64,000 nucleotides of DNA from Lepas anatifera (GCA_034440635.1 JAOTON010000315.1:613501-677500); one strand, 5' to 3'. Positions 23,876 to 36,417 are shown, numbered from the stretch's first letter. Made by a program: numbers and translations. Notes: generated by a model from the sequence alone, not told the origin.

Positions 23876-26800
23876 GTTCATGCGATGGCACGCCACCAAC
23901 CCGATCCGGAGATGTCGATATGACCTTCTGACCTGTACCGTTTATGGGCGATTGTTATGGTGTTTGTTCGCTGGTGTTGTGAAGCTGGGTATTTTTGGGG
24001 ATAAAAGGCGTATACTTTGCTGTAGGCCGTGCGCCAGAGTCGTAAATGTGAACCACTCATGTCTTGGCTATTACGACTCAACGTCATGGATGTAGATCAT
24101 CATAAGACGAGACAAAAGACGAGGTAGATCATTATAGCACGTGGCTTTGGTGAGGCTTCTATCCTCCGGGGTGTGGGTTTATTGATGTATTTCGTATTAC
24201 TCGGGAAACTCTTATGAAACCTTGGGAGTAATGCTGGAATATCGTTTTAATTTTTGTGTTAATCATTTCTAGGTATTTACATTGTTTTTTCAGTTCAACA
24301 GGCCTGTGGGAAAGCTAAACTGCTTTATTGATTTATTACTTTTACTTTTAAAAGGGTGTTTATTGACACTGTTTCAAATGTGGTCACCCCGGGTCATTTT
24401 CAGGAATCCACACCCCTAAGAACTGCTGTCACTGCGCCACCGTGCGGTGGTGAGTTTCAGGCCTTGTATTGTGTGGCTGGGCTATAACCTGGCTTCAGCC
24501 GCGGGGTCGTGGGCCGCTAGTGAGGTACGAGGGTCCTGTAACTCTGCCCCCGGCCATTGACTGCTGCCGGGGACGCACACTCAGTAACAGCTATATCGAG
24601 GTCCGGCGCAGGCTCTGACGTTAGGTGGGCAGGTAGAAACCCATAGCATCTCCTTTGGCATATTTGTCGCTGATTGTTGATTTTATCCAAACCCCCTGTA
24701 GCGACATAGGTGTTGGCAGGATTGATTTTTGGCTCTGAGAGGATATTGAATAAACCGGAATTTATTCCCATTAAACGCAGTAGATTATTAAGTGGTCACC
24801 GCGAGTGATAATCGGCGGCTAATCTTATGAAGTAAGCGGCCGTCTCAGAATCGCTCACGGCAGTGGCCCCGTCTCAAATGAATATTTGAAACGGCATTTA
24901 AACCAGACCAGATATCAGTCTCCCGGCTAACAACGGGCGGTCTTGTTAACTGGAAGCGGGCCAATCGCGGAAACCAGTTGTCCAACGGCACTTGCGTCAC
25001 GGGGCGTCTGCCAACTTTGGCGTTCGGTACCCGTTGGTTTGTGTTTTTTACTGCGCCAGTTTACAGGCGGTTTCACTTATGGGTGCAACTGGATAATCAT
25101 GATGAGTGCACAACCACACCGTTTATGTGGTCATTCTTTAAAACCATCTCAATGTAAGTTTGCGCCGTAAAATTCAGAACAAGGCTACAGCAATGTGTGT
25201 TATCCCGGGGTAGTCATACCTTTTATGTGTGGGAGTGCCATTAGATGTAGAATAAGTAGGAAACAAATTATTATTCAAATTCGTCATAGAGCTCGTAGTT
25301 GTGTGATACAGCGACGCAAGGATCTATCAGAGACCAGATAATAGGTAAAAAATGAGAAAATACATACCCATTTCTAGTAAATTGAATGCACTGCGGGGAT
25401 TGTCTGGCGGCTATCCTCTCCTGGCTCCGGCGGGGGTGTGACGTCATCCCATGTCCGGTCACGTGTCCGGCACCCGTCTCGCTGCGGGCTCTAACAGAAC
25501 AATGTCACTGTTCATGTCAGGCATGGCTCTCTGATGCTGCCGCCCCGGGCTCTGGGTTATGCCTCGAGGGCGGGTGGTTGGAATTGACATTCGGAGCGGT
25601 CTGATGGCTGTGAATATTCGGACAGACTGACGTTTGGAACTGGTATTGGAACTGACAGGAGGTTTGTGACCGGTTTTTCCCTCGAGGTTAGTTTAGAGTT
25701 CTGACATAATTTCGTCTGGTATTTGCATTACTTCGCTTTGTCATTTAATTGAGTAATTATGTTTTTAAATATGTTACTTTGATGGTATTTTGTACTGGAT
25801 TAACATTGATTTCATGTGTAGAACCCCGAATATTGTTTCTAGTTTTTATCCAATATGAATATTGCAAGCTTCATGAGACGTTATTCTTTAATTTTTCGCC
25901 TGTATTTCCTACATAAATTATGGGCAGTTCTCGGCCCTCAAAAGAACAGCCTTGAAAAGTGTTGGGAACCACGGTTTTAGCTGCCCAGTTTCACCCAAAG
26001 TTGGCATTTGAACTACAGTGGGCCCAATCCCCTCGATGTGGACAGAGTCGTGCCTGCAAAGTTTGCAACATACTTCAAGTCGGATAATATCTTGCTTTAG
26101 AGTGGCAAATATGTTTCTGAGGGATGCCAATTTTTAGAGGTGGAATAAGTCTATAGAATGCAACCTTTTCAACTTTGTTTAAGCAGAACCAGGTATGATT
26201 TTTCCTCAATATACAAGGTGTTTTCATCCCACTTAATGATTAAAACATTGAGGATGGATTTTTTTTAAACTAGACATCGCCGGGTGGTTCCGGGCATGGA
26301 ATTTTGGACGAATGAAATTTTTATATATTTGGACTTAAAAGTTGGAGTATGGATATATGAAGTAATTCATATATCCAAAGATATGGCGATATGAATTACT
26401 AACCAGTTTGCATAATTTTGGTCGCCCTACGTGCTGTTTTGCATCACTAATTGGTGCTTTCTCAGTTGGAGTGGTTCTGTTTTTCTCCACTCTGAATCAT
26501 CAGCTGCGGGCACCCGTGACGTGTTGTTTTGCATCACTACTGAGTGATTTATCAGTCGGCAGGGTTCAGTTTGGCGCGTTTTCTCACCTTCAGAGCCTTG
26601 GACGTGCCACCTGTAGGCAGCAGCCATGACGATCGCCGAGTACAAGTTTCAGGTGTGCTCAGATAACGTGACAGAGATGCCAAATTTACAACAGTGCAGA
26701 CCGATCACGATGAAAACCTGGTAGAGATGCAGGTTTGACACAATGGGAGACCCGCAAAAGCTGTAGTCCGCTTACCAGTATTGCTACTATTGGGAAAGAG

Positions 26801-27164
26801 ATTGGCGAACACTGTTCTTGTTTCCGGGCTTTGTAGCACCGTGATGACTTTTCGCCAAACCTTTTCAAACCAGGTTTCAAAGCAATCCTGATTTCGGTTG
26901 CGAAAATGTTTCGTCAGGAATGGCTTTTCAGCCTTCCGCGCTGACATTTATCTACCGCACTAAAACCCAGCAGTTTTCGGATAACACCTAGTTCTTACAC
27001 TCCGCTGATGGTGCATTTCTCACCAGCGTAGTTAAAATCGGGAAATGTGATGACTGGGTGGATATTTCCCTGCTGTCCCCCAGCACCCGGCTCTTTTGAT
27101 TTCGGTATACTACATCTGAAGTAAAAGTAGTCGTTCGGGTAGCTCCAGTGTTTCGAAGTGAGGG
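23876..27164 (+). other. intron, little structure seen
   Basis: A CRE-like TGACGTCA at 25438 sits in a GC-rich patch. A small palindrome lies at 26351-26376 (arms GGATATATGA/TCATATATCC). A diverged duplication of about 110 bp lies at 26420-26590 (GCTGTTTTGCATCACTA twice). No coding exon is convincing. Confidence 0.4.
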
Positions 27165-27440
27165 TAGCTCAAGTGTCGAGATTGGGCTAGCTCCGGTGTG
27201 TGGGAGTTGCGGATAGTTCCGGTGTCTCGATATTGCGGGTAGCTCTGGTGTCTGGGATTGGTGTATAGCTCCTGTGTCTCGAGACTGCGGTTAGCTCCTC
27301 TGCGCGGGCAGCTCCGGTATCTCGAGACTGCGGCTAGCTCCGCTGTGCGGGGGTTGCGGGCAGCTCCTGTATCTCGATATTGCGGTTAGCTCCGCTGCGG
27401 AGGTGGGGGGGGTTGCGGGCAGCTCCTGTATCCTGTGGTT
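27165..27440. repeat. degenerate ~33-bp minisatellite
   Basis: Eight or so units built on GTAGCTCCGGTGTCTCGAGA and TTGCGG. 27441-29902 holds no supported gene; a short direct repeat (ACATGGCCTTGT) occurs at 28600-28640. Confidence 0.8.
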
Positions 27441-29902
27441 GCCGACAGCTGCTGTGACAGTTCCGCATCATTAACCAGACGACTACCCACTGTTGACTGA
27501 TCGCTCTGTGTCTGTGGAGGGCCGTCTATCAGCCGAACCTGTTCCGAGCTGTCGTCAATCGAATGGGGATCTCTTCAAGGCGTGGGTGAGCTCCTATTTA
27601 TTTGTCTCGGAAGTTTATCGGGGCGGGTCGATCTAGTGAGAGCCACACTCGAGGCCTGCGATTTCTGCGTGCGTGGTGATGTTGCATTGAAAAACAGTTG
27701 CACACGAATCAGCGCCTTCTTGGTGCTTTTCCCACCAGGTGTTTGGCGTTTTTTTAGTTCTTGTTTCTTCCTACATGTTCTGTGCGAGATCGAGCTTTTC
27801 TGAAGCACCTGCTGACGCGCCGGCAGTGCAACCTTCGAATGAGGAGCCAGCAGAGTTGTGACGTCAGTATTTCCCACGGCCGTTCTTGATGTGGAAGCCA
27901 GGCTTTCGTTTTCGGTTCAGCGGTCGCTGGTGATCGCTTCATTGCATCTTCACGGGCAGCGAGGTTAAGTGAGTCATCCATTCTGAAGATGGGGAGTGAG
28001 CACTCAACGTTGTGTTCCGGCTGATACGGGGTGTGGATTGCCTGCTCTCTGAGATCAATCGAAATCATATCTGACAAAGGTGGCACTTGCAAGCCTCCTC
28101 TTGAAAGGAGTGGATATCATCAGCTGAGCTGTGTGTCTTAACCCTTCACCACCTGAGGGGTCCGATCGGACACCCTGTTTTTTGTGAGTGATTCTGAGTC
28201 GACGTAAATGAGACGTGTGTCGCTTTGCACGCCTCTAGGGTGACCAATTTGACAACTAATGACTAAAAAGTGGCATCATGCTAGGTCATGTCAACGAGTT
28301 CGTCATTTCTGCACGCATATAAATTGATTGTTCTTCTAAAATGAGACTAACGAAACGAATATGTAACTCGGCTTCTGGGAGATCTACGTCAAGTTTCGAA
28401 ACGTCACTCGAAAGCTCTTAAAACGACAGATGATGTTCTTGCTGTCATCCATTTTGAAGTCAGGTCAATACTTAAGTCACTAGAGGTCACCAAGGGTCGT
28501 GGTTTTCGAAATTGTTTGTGTTTATATCGTTTGAACGAAACAATATAGACTATGAAATTGGTTACCATAGTGATGAGCATGACCCAATGACTCAAATGCA
28601 ACATGGCCTTGTGACTCAAATGATTGCAACATGGCCTTGTAAGATCATGTGTAACGTGTCCTTACGAGGTCGTACGGTAATATATTCAATCCTTGGGTTA
28701 CGATGAACACATTGATGCCTTTTTTGTTATAGGTCTAAAGGTTTAGATTTATAATAGATTTCCAAAAACTCAGCTCCAAGGTAGAAGACTGTAAAGCGCT
28801 TTCAGCGCTGTTTCAATTTTTTCGGTATCACTTCTGGTTCCCGCCATCGTAGAGGGGTCCGATCAGAGCCGCAGGTGGTGAATTGTGCGAAGAACCCAGG
28901 CTGTGCCAGGTCTAAAGTCGGCGAAATCGTGGAAATGGTCTTGAGTAGCAGCTTGAAGAAATGAAAAAAAGTTTCTGGTGTGGTAATTCCCATGGAATAG
29001 TATTCCATGGTTATTCTCCTGGTTTATTATGAGACAGTAAACAGACGTCGATGATCCTGAGAGATATCTCAAGGATGCGGTGAATAATGTCCTTTTGTGA
29101 CTGCAGACGTGGTCAAGCACAACCGCACGATGAGGTGGATTCGGACCGACGGTGACGGTCGATCGGTTGCTACGGCTTTTGTACAGCATAAAATCGCCAA
29201 ATACGGCCTGACCTGCCGACTTAGTTACTCCTCGTCGTCCCGGATCAGCTCCAAGCCTAGACTGGCCATTTTGGAGCAGACTTTCTCATTGTTCCAGGCT
29301 TAGACGGGCTTTGAGATGTGGACCAATCACCTTGGAGGGATCAGAGCTGCACCGAAGAGTCTGCCCTGAACCGACACAAAGACCGTGAAATGGGGGGACA
29401 AAGTCGTAGAAAGTCTTCCAGCAGACGGTCTCTCCGCGCCGGGTCGTGTGTGTCGAATTGCTGCTGGTTTTGGCTGGTCGGTTTCTGCCTTGGAATGTTC
29501 CCAGCCGGTGCAAATGCATTGCTCCGTGCACTCGCTGCATATCTGTGAAGACCATGCGGAACTCCTCGCTCGGGGTGAATTCCTCCGTCCGGGTGTTTTC
29601 CGGGTTATGGTCGAGCTGGATTCCTTCGTCCGGGTGTTTTCTGGATTACAGGTTTTCCTCTTTCGGACGCAGGATTCTTATCAGGACAGACGGCGAAAAC
29701 TAAACTGAGCACCTGTCTTTAAGAACGTTATCGTGACTGTTGAACTAACGAAAAGTGTGAGTATTGACTCTGGTCCACTCCCGGAAGAGAGATGAAGGCA
29801 AATGCCGGGATGGAGTCCCAACTTTGGGAGGGTCAACGTTTCCGCTTTCACCGCCCATGATTCCACAGTATCTGCATTCCACAGTATGGCAGTATCTGGT
29901 GT

Positions 29903-30265
29903 CACCCCGCGACACTAGCTGCAGTACCTCTGTGATGCTACCTGGTGTCACCCCGCGACACTGGCTGCAGTACCTCTGTGATACTACCTGGTGTCACCCC
30001 GCGACACTGGCTGCAGTACCTCTGTGATGCTACCTGGTGTCACCCCGCGACACTGGCTGCAGTACCTCTGTGATACTACCTGGTGTCACCCCGCGACACT
30101 GGCTGCAGTACCTCTGTGATACTACCTGGTGTCACCCCGCGATACTGGCTGCAGTACCTCTGTGACACTAGCTGGTGTCACCCCGCGACACTAGCTGCAG
30201 TACCTCTGTGACACTAGCTGCAGTACCTCTGTGACACTGGACGGTGTCACCCCGCGACACTAGCT
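29903..30265. repeat. 46-bp minisatellite
   Basis: Seven or more tandem units containing GCAGTACCTCTGTGATACTA and CCTGGTGTCACCCCGCGACA. It ends about 45 bases before an exon-like segment at 30311. Confidence 0.9.
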
Positions 30266-30310
30266 GCAGTGACACTGCAGTGCCTACCCCACCTGGCGAC
30301 TTTCTCTCAG

Positions 30311-30347
30311 CCGGCGGAGTGACGCCCGCAGGAACTGAGTCATCCAG
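30311..30347 (+). other. candidate cryptic or poison exon
   Basis: A 37-nt segment has an excellent acceptor (gcgactttctctcag) and donor (CATCCAG|GTACGTG). Entered in phase 2, as the neighbouring coding exons would require, it reads to a TGA. Inclusion would therefore truncate the protein or mark a non-coding isoform. Only phase 1 entry keeps it open (GVTPAGTESS). Its reality depends on RNA data. Confidence 0.3.
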
Positions 30348-30409
30348 GTACGTGTGTGCGGTTTTGCGGTGGTCACACATCCGGCAATTCCGCTGGCCGC
30401 TTCTCACGC

Positions 30410-30570
30410 CAGAGGCGGATCCAGGCGGAAGGCTTGCCGGGGAAACTTTACTAAAATCCTGAGAAAACTGCGTCATGTACAAAATTGGAAGAAATCGGAT
30501 AAAAGTGCGCAAAATTTTGGCTGCTTTGGGGACTGGAACAATTGCCGAATCCCCCCTGGAACCGCCCCTG
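30410..30570. mobile_element. hAT-type MITE copy
   Basis: Begins CAGAGGCGGATCCAGGCGG and ends GGAACCGCCCCTG. Confidence 0.7.
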
Positions 30571-30737
30571 TTTCCCAGGATCATTACGGACTGACGGGTG
30601 CCATGGAGATGCGTAGAATGGGAAGGGCTGCTCTGTAGCTATTTAGAGAGTGATGCATGTTCAGGCTTTGCGGCACACTAGCTACCTGTTGATTCTGGCG
30701 GCGCCGATCGCTTGTGGATTAACCTTCTCACCGGCAG

Positions 30738-31733
30738 GGGGGGGGTGTTTGAACACCCCATTCGGGTTTTACTGCGGCAGCAGAAAATGGGGGCACGAAG
30801 CGCCGCCGTTCTTGGTATACGTTATCTTTGATTAATTCTTAAACTTTTCAAAATTTTAAGGTCGGGTCATCTTAGATCAGGTTACTAATGCAGCTCAAGT
30901 GACCTTGCAACCAAAATTTGCTAAGATAGCATAAATAAGAACAGGGTTAATCTATCTGATTGGAACTAATAGTACCTAACGGACCCATCGAGTGCTACAA
31001 AATTTATTCCGGAATTTTTAATAGCAATGACCTAGGGTTAGATACAGGTCATGACCTCATTGGAAATAATGGGGAAAACGGGAATTGGGCGAGAATGGCT
31101 CTATTTATGTAGATACAGCTCAAGATATTTTTTTACATTTTCGAAATCGTAGTATCGTAGACCCCCTTTTAGATTTATGTTGCAAGTTTGAGCCTGGGAT
31201 CTTTGAAAGGTCATTTGAGGCTATTTAAGAAGGTGTTCAGACCTGAGTCAATAACTTTTTAGGAAATGGCGATAAAACTTTTATTTTGATACCATTGTGT
31301 TTGGATTATTATTACGATTTGATTGATTTGCATATTAACCATGCTAGATCAGATAGTAACCTTGACCTGGCCTTAGGTCAGGTCATTTTTGTGTTTTGAT
31401 ATGGTATAATCATCATACATCGTTTGATTTGCCGTAACGAGAGGAAGTAAATGGTGCCTACAATGATTCTTACTCAACTCTTGTCAGGCGCTAGAGCCCA
31501 GAAACTCTTATCTAACCTGCCACCTTCTTTGACCTTTCATGACCTCAATATTCACCCGAGCCAAAAAGTGAGAAATTAAGTTTCTTTATGATTATTATTT
31601 TCTGTCCACCAGCCTTGGTGTTTTTTTCTTGCTTTGCCGCATAGGGGCCGATATCGAGGGGTGTTTGTACCGCCCCCCTCCACCAGGGCGAAGGTGGCTC
31701 GAAGGCCTTCCGGGGCGGGTGTTGAAGCACCCT
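30738..31733. mobile_element. diverged relative of the AGGTCA-rich TIR element
   Basis: Shares the layout and many blocks of the copies at 43133 and 61378: CAGCAGAAAA, GCGCCGCCGT, CTTGGTATAC, AAAATTTTAAGGT, AAGATAGCATAA, GCGAAGGTGGCTC. Its end palindrome is GGGTGTTTGAACACCC instead of GGGCGGGTACCCGCCC. Half-sites such as AGGTCATTT and TGACCTGGCCT remain but are fewer. Confidence 0.7.
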
Positions 31734-32370
31734 ATTTGAGGAGATCTTCCTGGGACCTGAGCTGAGTCCGGAAACACTGCGATTGTCTCTTGGCCAGGGG
31801 TGCCAGGAGAGGTCTGTAGGCCGGTACAGCCAAGTCTGTGGAAGCGCCCTAAAAACCCCGATATAGATCACCTCCGATGATAAAAATCAAATGGCTTCTA
31901 TATCCTACGTGTGAAACCAAGGCCACTTGGTTTGTACCTAAATTTCTGTTCCGCCCTTCTTTTGATCGGCGCGACCATTCTTGGACACAATTGCTCCAGA
32001 CTCGTAGATTGCTTGGGATCTACCACGACCATTGTTATCAGTCTCTGTGTACAAGGCCGAGCGACGCTGAAACGGTTACAACATCGTTCCCCGGCGGCAA
32101 CATGAGAATGAGCTGATAGGGTTGTGCTTTAAGAGTCACATTACTCTGCAAGGGAGCCGAGTCCTAATGTCTCGCTGAGTGTACACTATTTTACACCGGA
32201 AATGTTTCAGCCATTCACCAGCGTGACCCGTGGAAGCCTAATAAGTTACTCCTTTCTCTTTGGTTTTTCCGGGAAAGGCCTGCCCGACAGTCCATTGTTC
32301 TAGCGCTGATATCAGTCGGTGTTAGTGTTGCCTTGTTGCTCTTATTTTCTGCACTACCGGGTGGTGGAAC

Positions 32371-32371
<1 letters not shown>
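31734..32371 (+). other. intron, no feature seen
   Basis: I see no repeat, RNA or exon with splice borders in this stretch. Confidence 0.4.
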
Positions 32372-32460
<89 letters not shown>

Positions 32461-32617
32461 TTCTCTCTTTCTCTCTTTCTCTCTTTCTCTCTTTCTCTCT
32501 TTCTCTCTTTCTCTCTTTCTCTCTTTCTCTCTTTCTCTCTTTCTCTCTTTCTCTCTCTCTTTCTCTCTCTTTCTCTCTTTCTCTCTTTCTCTCTCTCTCT
32601 CGCTCTCTCGCTCTCTG
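32372..32617. repeat. long (CT)n and (CTTTCTCT)n polypyrimidine tract
   Basis: About 245 bases of pure or nearly pure pyrimidine on the plus strand. It starts as CT dinucleotides and passes into an 8-bp TTTCTCTC register, with CGCTCTCT near the end. It lies about 230 bp before the CRE cluster. Confidence 0.97.
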
Positions 32618-32843
32618 TCCTCGACGATAAACAAGCATGATAACGGACTGCTGTGTTGGAGAATGCCTTGTAATTACTTTTTGTTCCTGATAATTACACA
32701 ATGACGCGGTGAGAAGGTGAGTTAATGACTATTTCACGCTAGTTCGGAAAATAAGTTGTCATTCATTCGTTGCCGGCGTGAGATATTCCGCCGCGCTGTG
32801 CTGGATTTGTCCCCGGTATCCGACGGTCCACCGACTACGCCAG

Positions 32844-32975
32844 TGACGTCACTTATGACGTCACCAGCGCCGGTGTGTGACGTCATCACCGTCGGAGGGT
32901 GACGGCCACCATCTGTGTCGGTCTCAGCCGTGCCAACGTCACTGAAACACCAGTTTTGGACATGATATTATATAA
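32844..32975 (+). promoter_or_regulatory. alternative promoter: three CREs plus TATA box
   Basis: Perfect palindromic CREs (TGACGTCA) lie at 32844-32851, 32856-32863 and 32878-32885. A TATA box (TATATAA) lies at 32969-32975. CREB/ATF-family factors bind this octamer. Spacing predicts transcription start near 33000-33005. The following GC-rich stretch to 33738 would be a 5' UTR plus first exon. It contains an upstream ORF of 146 codons (33042-33482), which could be translated or repressive. Confidence 0.6.
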
Positions 32976-33688
32976 GACATTTCGTGGTAGGCAAGATTGC
33001 CTAAAAAGGATTTTAACAAGCAAACCCTACGGAAAAAGTTGATGCAGCGTGGATGTGTGAAGGCGCCAGTCTCTACGGCGGGTCCTGGAGGAGCCGGTTC
33101 GTGTTTGACCTCACCATTCCGCCGCCGCTGTCGCTGTCGATGCGACGCCGCCGCTCAGCCGTCCGCCTCGTCCGCGGCAGCCGACAGTCCGGCGCTGGTG
33201 ACTGCTGAGGGCGGGTGGGAGGCGCAGCGGCAGAGCGTCTGTGAGAGGTGTTGCGGAGGAGACGTGGTGGTTCTGTGTGAGGTCGTGGTGCTGCTGCTGG
33301 TTCTGCAGCATCGCTGGGAGTCGTGGTTGAATGTCGCGAGAGTGGTGGAGACAGATGGTGAGGGCAGGCGTGTTAGAGCTCTGCTGGTGCTGAGGCGGAG
33401 GGAGTGTGGCACTTCTAAGGTGGGAGGAGTGGAGCCCCGTCGTCGCGTCTGTCCGGTACTTCAGACCGGTGCTGGAGTCTGACCTCCAGCTCTCGGTGCA
33501 GAGAGCTGGATTGTCAGCAGAGCGGAGATCCCTGATGTGAGGTGCTAAGCTCTGTAGACAGCGTTGCCTGTGCTTTGTGCAGCGTTGAGGTTTAGAGCTT
33601 GTATAGAGCCGGGAAGCGGTGTTATACAGCCGGGAAGCGGCTGTATTGTGGGGAGTCTGTGTAATCAGTGTTTGCCTGCCTCGACACT

Positions 33689-33738
33689 ATGAGGGAGACG
33701 ATCCCTCCGCGACCCGGGCCTCAGGGCCGCAGTAACAG
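33689..33738 (+). CDS. CCSER-like gene, alternative first coding exon
   Basis: ATG at 33689 reads MRETIPPRPGPQGRSN and stops at a good donor (AACAG|GTGAGA) in phase 2. The exon at 34241 starts in phase 2, so the two join in frame. A promoter with CREs and TATA lies about 700 bp upstream. This isoform would lack the long serine-rich part and keep the conserved helix, coiled coil and tail. The alternative reading is a 45-nt internal cassette entered after ACTATGAG, also symmetric in phase 2. Confidence 0.5.
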
Positions 33739-34240
33739 GTGAGAACCTCGCTCAGAGAAGACCACTCCAGGTCTTACCGCTGTCCAAGTCTATGCTCTCT
33801 TTTAAGGCATCACAACAGTTTTTATAAGCGCTGCTTGTTTCCATGGTGCTACTGTACTACCGCCATGTATTCGAGTACTGAAATTAACGTAGGTTCTGCC
33901 GTTCATAGTAGCTTGTTTGATTCGACTTCTATGCTGAATCAAAGGTTATAACTTGTATCTCCGACATGGGAATTTGACGTTGGAATTTCGGGAGAGAAAA
34001 AGCACTGAATTGAAGGTTTGCTCGTGCTCAGTGTCCGTCAGAAAATCCGCTTCGTTTGTGTCATCTGTCAACTCAGTCTTAAACAATCAGCCGAGCATCC
34101 CAGCTTTTTTGTGCCAGGAAATATTGTTATGTCCGTCCAGTACTACATGGATCAGAATTACCACTCGTTTCGCCGTAGTATTGTTTCACTGCGCTTCTTG
34201 TAAATAGTGGTATACCATCGCATCCGAGGCTTTCCACCAG

Positions 34241-34346
34241 AACCACCTTCTCTGGTTCAATGGCAACCAGAGCATCTCCGCCGACCCCTAGCTCTTTCTC
34301 CGAGTTTCTCTCCAGTCACGCGATCCGGACTCTGCTGTTGTCTCAG
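34241..34346 (+). CDS. CCSER-like gene, SPPTPSS exon
   Basis: Acceptor is gaggctttccaccag. Donor is TCTCAG|GTCACG (weaker). Phase 2 in, phase 0 out, which links all phase-2 upstream exons to the phase-0 exon at 46830. It encodes TTFSGSMATRASPPTPSS followed by FSEFLSSHAIRTLLLSQ, a Ser/Pro stretch leading into a short amphipathic helix. GC-rich wobble positions resemble the other exons. No domain is recognised. Confidence 0.6.
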
Positions 34347-34527
34347 GTCACGTGGTCCCGAGTTTGCATGCCCGCGGGCGTTGACGTTACGCACTGTGGC
34401 TACCTGACCTGGAAATGAATCGTGAAATGACTCCGTTTAAAGGGTGGTGGGACTGACAGATTGAACATAGACACGATACCCGCCATCTCACTACTGGATT
34501 TTGTGTAGGCGTTCAAGTTTACATCGA

Positions 34528-34766
34528 GTGTTGGGACTTCATCACTAGAAGAAACGTAAATGATTCGGAGCTTTCGGATATATTTTACAAGGTTTCGTCA
34601 GCGTTAAGTTCGAATCGAATTGGAAAGCACGGTTAGTTTTTCTGATCCTAGTTTTTCTAACCGTATTTTCTGGTCCGATTCGAACTTAAGACAGACGAAC
34701 GCCTGTAAAATATAGTCGAAAGCTCCGATTCCCTTTACGTTTCTTCTAGTGAAGAAGTCCTAACAC
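34528..34766. repeat. large imperfect hairpin (~115-bp arms)
   Basis: The left arm (ACTAGAAGAAACGTAAA, CGGAGCTTTCG, TTAAGTTCGAATCG) pairs with the right arm (CGATTCGAACTTAA, CGAAAGCTCCG, TTTACGTTTCTTCTAGT) around a loop of a few bases near 34645. The arms are about 85 percent complementary by eye. Confidence 0.9.
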
Positions 34767-34788
34767 TTCATTTATTGAATTTATAGGT

Positions 34789-34946
34789 ATGTAAATGAGG
34801 AATAACAGCCTGATGCTCATATTATATAAAACTTGTTCGAAAGTTAACAGTCAATATATTTCGCCCATGGGGCATGATCACGACAGCGAATCTTTCGAAC
34901 AAGTTTTATATAATATGAGCATCAGGCTGTTATTCCTCATTTACAT
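34789..34946. repeat. perfect 55-bp inverted repeat
   Basis: 34789-34843 is the exact reverse complement of 34892-34946, with a 48-nt spacer. The outer end is ATGTAAATGAGGAATAACAG and the loop-side end is AACTTGTTCGAAAG. It lies 22 bp after the previous hairpin. 34947-36417 holds no other supported feature. Confidence 0.97.
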
Positions 34947-36417
34947 ATTTATCATCATGCTCAAAATAGCTCTCCAAGACATCGAATTTATAGGTGTTGT
35001 GTTTTCGCTCTCTTTCGCATGCATTTGTATCGATCGAATTACTGCAAGTATCTGTGTCGTGTTTGTGTGTACCGATTCGTCTCAGCAATATGCTTGGGCC
35101 GGGTGCATAGTTCTGTATGGTTCAACGCATACTACCCAGATTCATGACAGATTTGCTTATATCTAAAAGACAATTGATTTCGCTTGTGATTTAAGGATCT
35201 GTGCTCCTTGCGAAACCCCCTTAGACCACCGTTGATTGTGGCTGCATGTTTTGCGGTTTTAAACTAAAGACAACTGTAGTGTTCTCAATACGAAGAACGG
35301 ATAACTAATCGACCATCCATGTCATCCACGCCAGTCTGTTGAAAAACATCGAAACCCGAGAGAAAACTCGGAGCGCAGAGCCGACTGCAGTGATGCGTCA
35401 TCTGACCTATATTAACGAAGCAAACGGAGCGCTGTTGACTGACACTGGGACCACTTGTATGATTAATTAAAGGGAAAGGTGTTGTAGACATGTTTGTTGA
35501 CGTTAGCGGTTTGACGCTGGCAGTGTGCCACCCCCCCCCCCCTCCTGGGTATTTAACGGCATCAGTGACCTCTGGATTCAGCAGACATAGCTGGGAGGAG
35601 CAGATAGCTCAATCGTTGTGGCCGCACGGCCCCGCCCTCAGCATTGTTCTGTTGGCATTGTCCCCATAGTGGTGTAATTATGGGGACATTGTCCGCTGTA
35701 CCGGCGTAACTACGGTGACTGTAAACGTAAGTGCCGGATCGCTCTGTCCGGCGTGGGCGTAATTTTAGAGATACTGTCTAACCGCTTTGTCTCGCTTTGT
35801 CCTGCGTATTTGATTGCCAATGTACCGTTGTGGTGTTTCACATTGTGGTGCAGTGTCAGAATTCGCCCTCGTGGGGAATTTAGAACTGGGTTCATGACAG
35901 GTCACGTTTTCTTCCTCTTTTGTCATCGTAGCACTCTGTAAATCAAGCACCATAAAGAATGAAGTGAGCTGGATTGACGGTATGCAAACGTTACAAAAGT
36001 CGTCCCTGGTTTGGGAGATGTATTGTTTCACGTTTTTGAACGCGAAGAGGGACTTTGGCTCGTGATTTCACGATGCATAGAGCACATGCGTTCAATCTTA
36101 CATTGTTACATTCTCGTCGCTGTCTGTAGTAAGACGGAAACGGTCCCGTTTGCCCCATATTTACCGCTTCCTGTGAACCCTCCTCACCTCTGACCCTTTG
36201 ACCTGCCGCCGCGCTCGTGCGACCCCTGGCCACCCCTGCGGTTGTTTGCCTGACCTCTACGACGTTGGTTCTGACCCCTGGGAGTAAACGGAATTGTGCG
36301 TGTGTGGGCAGGCGCTTTTACGGTCGTGGTTTATATCTAGCTCTGCCTTTTCTGGAGGAAACGTTTTTATGGTTGATGCTATGCTGCGTCGGCAGAACGT
36401 TTAGTTTTGCCCTGGTG

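Noticed and set aside
32215..32704. Long Ser/Leu or Arg/Glu frames on both strands
   Set aside because: They are translations of the CT/GA tract, open only because the repeat lacks stop codons.
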